From Bacteroidota bacterium (GTDB lineage: Bacteria > Bacteroidota > Bacteroidia > B-17B0 > B-17BO), in contig CANHPI010000170.1 in the NCBI GenBank assembly GCA_947462425.1, positions 1 through 6,407 of the forward strand: 6,407 bases of DNA. The letters are read 5' to 3'. Within the stretch, counting starts at the first letter, position 1. Each line of letters opens with the position of its first letter. Shown piece after piece: positions 5,407 through 6,407 of this stretch. Below the pieces are notes generated by a model. It was not told the DNA's origin. It was given only the letters and a program-made list of their open reading frames with translations, and did not search any database. A program made the position numbers and the translations under genes.

Positions 5407-6297
5407 ATGTATTACAACGACAACACAGAAGTTTTTTTTAATGGCGAATGGCTAAAAGCTAAAGATGTAATGGTTAGCCCTTATGTTCAAACCATGCATT
5501 ATGGTAGTGGCGCTTTTGAGGGCATTCGTTCATACGAAACACCGGATGGAACAAGAATATTTAAAGCGGAAGAGCATTATAAACGTTTATTGTATTCTGC
5601 CGAAAAAATGTATTTAAAAGTAAATTATAGTGTTGATGAGCTAACAAGTTTAACCTATCAATTACTTAAGAAAAATAATTTAGGAAATGCCTACATCCGC
5701 CCCTTAATATTTGCGGGCGCTAATATGTCGCTTACTCCTACAGATGAAGTTCATGTGATGTTATGTGCTTGGGAATGGGGAAAATATTTGGGAGATAAAT
5801 TATTGGATGTTACCATATCTTCTTATGAGCGCCCTAATCCTAAATCTTGCCATGTTGATGCAAAAGTTACAGGTCATTATGTAAACTCTATTTTAGCCAC
5901 TACTGAGGCTAAACAAAAAGGTTTTGATGAAGCATTATTATTAGATGCACATGGAAATGTTGCTGAAGGACCAGGAGCTAATTTCTTTTTTGAAAAAGAT
6001 GAAGTATTATATACATCTCCATTAGGAAATATATTACCTGGAATCACTCGCGCTACGATGTTTGAATTGTGTGATGAATTAGGTTTTAAACTAGTAGAAA
6101 AGTATTTTACACCTGAAGAAGTTAAAGGAGCTGATAGTGCCTTTTTTACTGGAACTGCAGCGGAAGTAGCAGGTATAGCCTCTTTAGATAGAGTACCTTT
6201 TAAATTAAAATGGGAAGATTCTTTAGGAGCAATACTTCAAGCTAAATACACACGTCGCGTTGCTTTTAACGAATACGGAAATTTCTCATTAGTATAA
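5407..6297 (+). CDS. ilvE: Branched-chain amino acid aminotransferase
   Basis: A complete 296-residue fold-type IV PLP aminotransferase, close to the usual length of about 300. It catalyses the last step of isoleucine, valine and leucine synthesis, with glutamate as amino donor and 2-oxo acid acceptors, and also the first step of their breakdown, in the cytosol. Visible hallmarks are HYGSGAFEGIRSYET (31-45), Arg60 in HYKRLLYSAEKM (phosphate contact), Arg98 in AYIRPLIF, Schiff-base Lys153 in DAKVTGHYVNS with Tyr158, the class-IV signature region EALLLDAHGNVAEGPGANFFF with Glu187 (cofactor N1 contact), and LPGITR (210-215), followed by FFTGTAAEV near the C-terminus. D-amino-acid transaminase and aminodeoxychorismate lyase share the fold, but EGIRSYET, the length and the neighbouring ilvD point to IlvE. 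The start ATG is preceded by AAGAAAG, a weak ribosome site. Expression is probably controlled by the attenuator just upstream. Confidence 0.96.
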   Translation: MYYNDNTEVFFNGEWLKAKDVMVSPYVQTMHYGSGAFEGIRSYETPDGTRIFKAEEHYKRLLYSAEKMYLKVNYSVDELTSLTYQLLKKNNLGNAYIRPLIFAGANMSLTPTDEVHVMLCAWEWGKYLGDKLLDVTISSYERPNPKSCHVDAKVTGHYVNSILATTEAKQKGFDEALLLDAHGNVAEGPGANFFFEKDEVLYTSPLGNILPGITRATMFELCDELGFKLVEKYFTPEEVKGADSAFFTGTAAEVAGIASLDRVPFKLKWEDSLGAILQAKYTRRVAFNEYGNFSLV

Positions 6298-6307
6298 AAT
6301 ATAAATC

Positions 6308-6407
6308 ATGGAATTAAATCGCTATAGTAAAACAGTTACTCAAGATGAGTCTCAACCAGCTTCTCAAGCAATGCTTTATGGCATAGGCTTAACGGAAGAA
6401 GATATGA
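6308..6407 (+). CDS. ilvD: Dihydroxy-acid dehydratase, N-terminal fragment cut by window end
   Basis: Only the first 33 codons are present. They begin [17 protein letters not shown] and continue [16 protein letters not shown], which matches the opening of Bacteroidota IlvD proteins, where a QAMLYGIGL segment precedes the region carrying the iron-sulfur cluster cysteines. The full family is about 560 residues. The enzyme dehydrates 2,3-dihydroxy-3-methylvalerate and 2,3-dihydroxyisovalerate to the 2-oxo acids that IlvE then transaminates. It starts 10 bases after the ilvE stop with no promoter or terminator between, so the two genes are almost certainly cotranscribed and share the upstream attenuator. 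The identification rests on recalled N-terminal resemblance and operon context, because the catalytic parts lie outside the window. Confidence 0.85.
   Translation, partial: MELNRYSKTVTQDESQPASQAMLYGIGLTEEDM

Noticed and set aside
1..6407. CRISPR array, tRNA, rRNA, insertion sequence or phage genes
   Set aside because: No regularly spaced repeats, cloverleaf-like segments, transposase motifs or integrase motifs were seen on either strand.

Overview
The window is AT-rich DNA that looks like a chromosomal segment of a Bacteroidota bacterium (Flavobacteriia or a nearby class). The evidence is a protein with a type IX secretion C-terminal sorting domain (YPNP...GVYFLKV), two promoter boxes that match the Bacteroidota -7 consensus TAnnTTTG, start codons in A-rich contexts mostly without Shine-Dalgarno sequences, and gene content typical of the phylum. 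No mobile element, CRISPR array, tRNA or rRNA was seen.

Left part (1-1732, + strand): the 3' part of a PLP-dependent aminotransferase of the YbdL/kynurenine-glutamine transaminase type, then a nitrilase-fold amidase of the YafV/Nit2 (omega-amidase) type. Together they fit a known pairing. The transaminase makes methionine from its 2-oxo acid with glutamine as amino donor, and the omega-amidase removes the 2-oxoglutaramate by-product, closing methionine salvage.

Middle part (1737-5179): a minus-strand gene for a 505-residue helical, TPR-like protein of unknown function. It converges on the amidase with a 4-base gap. Divergent from it, across 89 bp, is a gene for a 611-residue secreted parallel beta-helix protein exported by the type IX system.

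Right part (5180-6407): the start of a branched-chain amino-acid operon, ilvE (aminotransferase) followed after 10 bases by ilvD (dihydroxy-acid dehydratase, cut by the window end). The 227-bp gap before ilvE appears to hold a complete ribosome-mediated attenuator: a TAATTTTG promoter box, a 15-codon leader peptide MLNKSTNSIIIISIS with four consecutive Ile codons, a candidate antiterminator hairpin, and a strong intrinsic terminator ending 29 bases before ilvE. The positions fit classical attenuation: stalling on the Ile codons leaves the antiterminator free, while completing the peptide covers it. This is the most interesting element in the window.

A second observation is a 15-bp identical sequence, TTCAGACTTACTAAA. 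It occurs twice, once 53 bp and once 54 bp upstream of an identical TAATTTTG box, in the promoter regions of the beta-helix gene and of the ilv leader. This suggests a shared regulatory site or a duplicated promoter. It could also be chance in AT-rich DNA.
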